Source of the DNA: Tretioscincus oriximinensis
Lineage: Eukaryota > Chordata > Lepidosauria > Squamata > Gymnophthalmidae
Direction of reading: 5' to 3'
Assembly: GCA_022410635.1 (NCBI GenBank)
Contig: JAJVDF010000047.1
Location: 164,040-228,039, forward strand
Length of the DNA: 64,000 nucleotides
Both the position numbers and the translations under genes were made by a program. Of the stretch, positions 63,506 to 64,000 are shown piece by piece. Position 1 is the stretch's first letter, and each line of letters begins with the position of its first letter. The notes below the pieces were generated by a model that had not been told where the DNA came from, did not search any database, and saw only the letters and a list, made by a program, of their open reading frames with translations.

Positions 63506-64000
63506 TTAACCTTTAGAAGAAGAAGAAGAATCTGCTTTTTATACCCTGCCCTTCTCACCCCAAAGGATTTAGCATTGCTAACAAGGTTTATTTTCACTTA
63601 AAGGCTTTTATCTACTATNTTCCCCACCAGGTTAATGGTGGTACTCATTTATCTAATTTAAATATAGATTACAAATCTACTTTTTTCAAATAGGTATGTT
63701 GGCTAGAGCTGAAGGCTGCTAGAGGGCACTGACCCTTCTCCATGTCCGACACAGGGCCTTGAAACCAGACCTCTCAACTGAAAGACCGGCTTTTAACAAC
63801 TGCATCATTCATGCCTTTAGTTAGTTTTGGGCATGAAAATCCTTGGAAAATCCAAAATGATGTTTTTAATGTCGGTCCACCAAGGTTTGAATCCAAATTC
63901 TAAATGATCTAAATCTTGTGTGGGGCCTGGTTTCACTGAACAATTTATTTAAAAGTTATGATTTGATCAGAGTTCAGTCCGTAGTTCAGTCCAGAGTTCA
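63506..64000 (+). other. Right edge within IL18RAP intron
   Basis: Starts with a short GAA run and a retroelement tail (TTTTATACCCTGCCCTTCTC). No IL18RAP linker exon (phase 1 start, EVELG-like end) was found before 64000. Confidence 0.5.

Noticed and set aside
1..64000. Scattered single N bases as biological signal
   Set aside because: They look like ambiguous base calls in a draft assembly; none changes a predicted residue in the three genes.

Overview
The window is vertebrate nuclear DNA, most likely from a squamate reptile (lizard, gecko or snake). The evidence is large introns, canonical GT/AG splice sites, CR1-clade and L1-clade LINE debris, tRNA-like SINEs with a squamate-type body, and many short hAT- and Tc1/mariner/pogo-type foldback elements. 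The species call is inference. There is no prokaryotic gene, CRISPR array or operon here.

Three head-to-tail genes on the + strand form part of the interleukin-1 receptor family cluster, in the same order as on human chromosome 2q12. (1) IL1RL1 (ST2) has ten coding exons between 399 and 18896, giving 536 codons plus stop. (2) IL18R1 (IL-18 receptor alpha) has ten coding exons between 27683 and 46865, also 536 codons plus stop. A CpG-rich block at about 25800-26370 is a candidate promoter/first exon for it. (3) The 5' part of IL18RAP (IL-18 receptor beta) has four coding exons between 57629 and 62621 (signal peptide, Ig1, Ig2). The rest lies beyond 64000. Exons were assembled by eye from reading frame, splice signals, phase continuity and family motifs. 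Every junction keeps frame, and the phase series 1-2-0-1-1-2-1-1-1 is identical in the two complete genes.

Layout: 1-398 microsatellite and 5' flank of IL1RL1; 399-18896 IL1RL1, whose introns carry a nested LINE/MITE stack (6010-7340), a GC-rich hAT-like palindromic insertion (13605-14202) and a young L1 tail (14566-15798, minus strand); 18897-27656 intergenic, with a CR1/L3-type LINE, a foldback repeat cluster and the CpG block; 27657-46865 IL18R1; 46866-57573 intergenic and repeat-rich; 57574-64000 the start of IL18RAP.

Functionally, IL18R1 and IL18RAP pair to bind IL-18 and signal through juxtaposed TIR domains. IL1RL1 in mammals binds IL-33 and recruits IL1RAP. The most interesting gene-level points are an alanine in place of the BB-loop proline in the IL18R1 TIR domain, a cysteine pattern in IL18R1 Ig1 that differs from what I recall of human, a possible read-through soluble ST2 form, and a lysine inside the predicted IL1RL1 membrane helix. 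I did not see a previously undescribed system. The structural novelties are transposon architectures.
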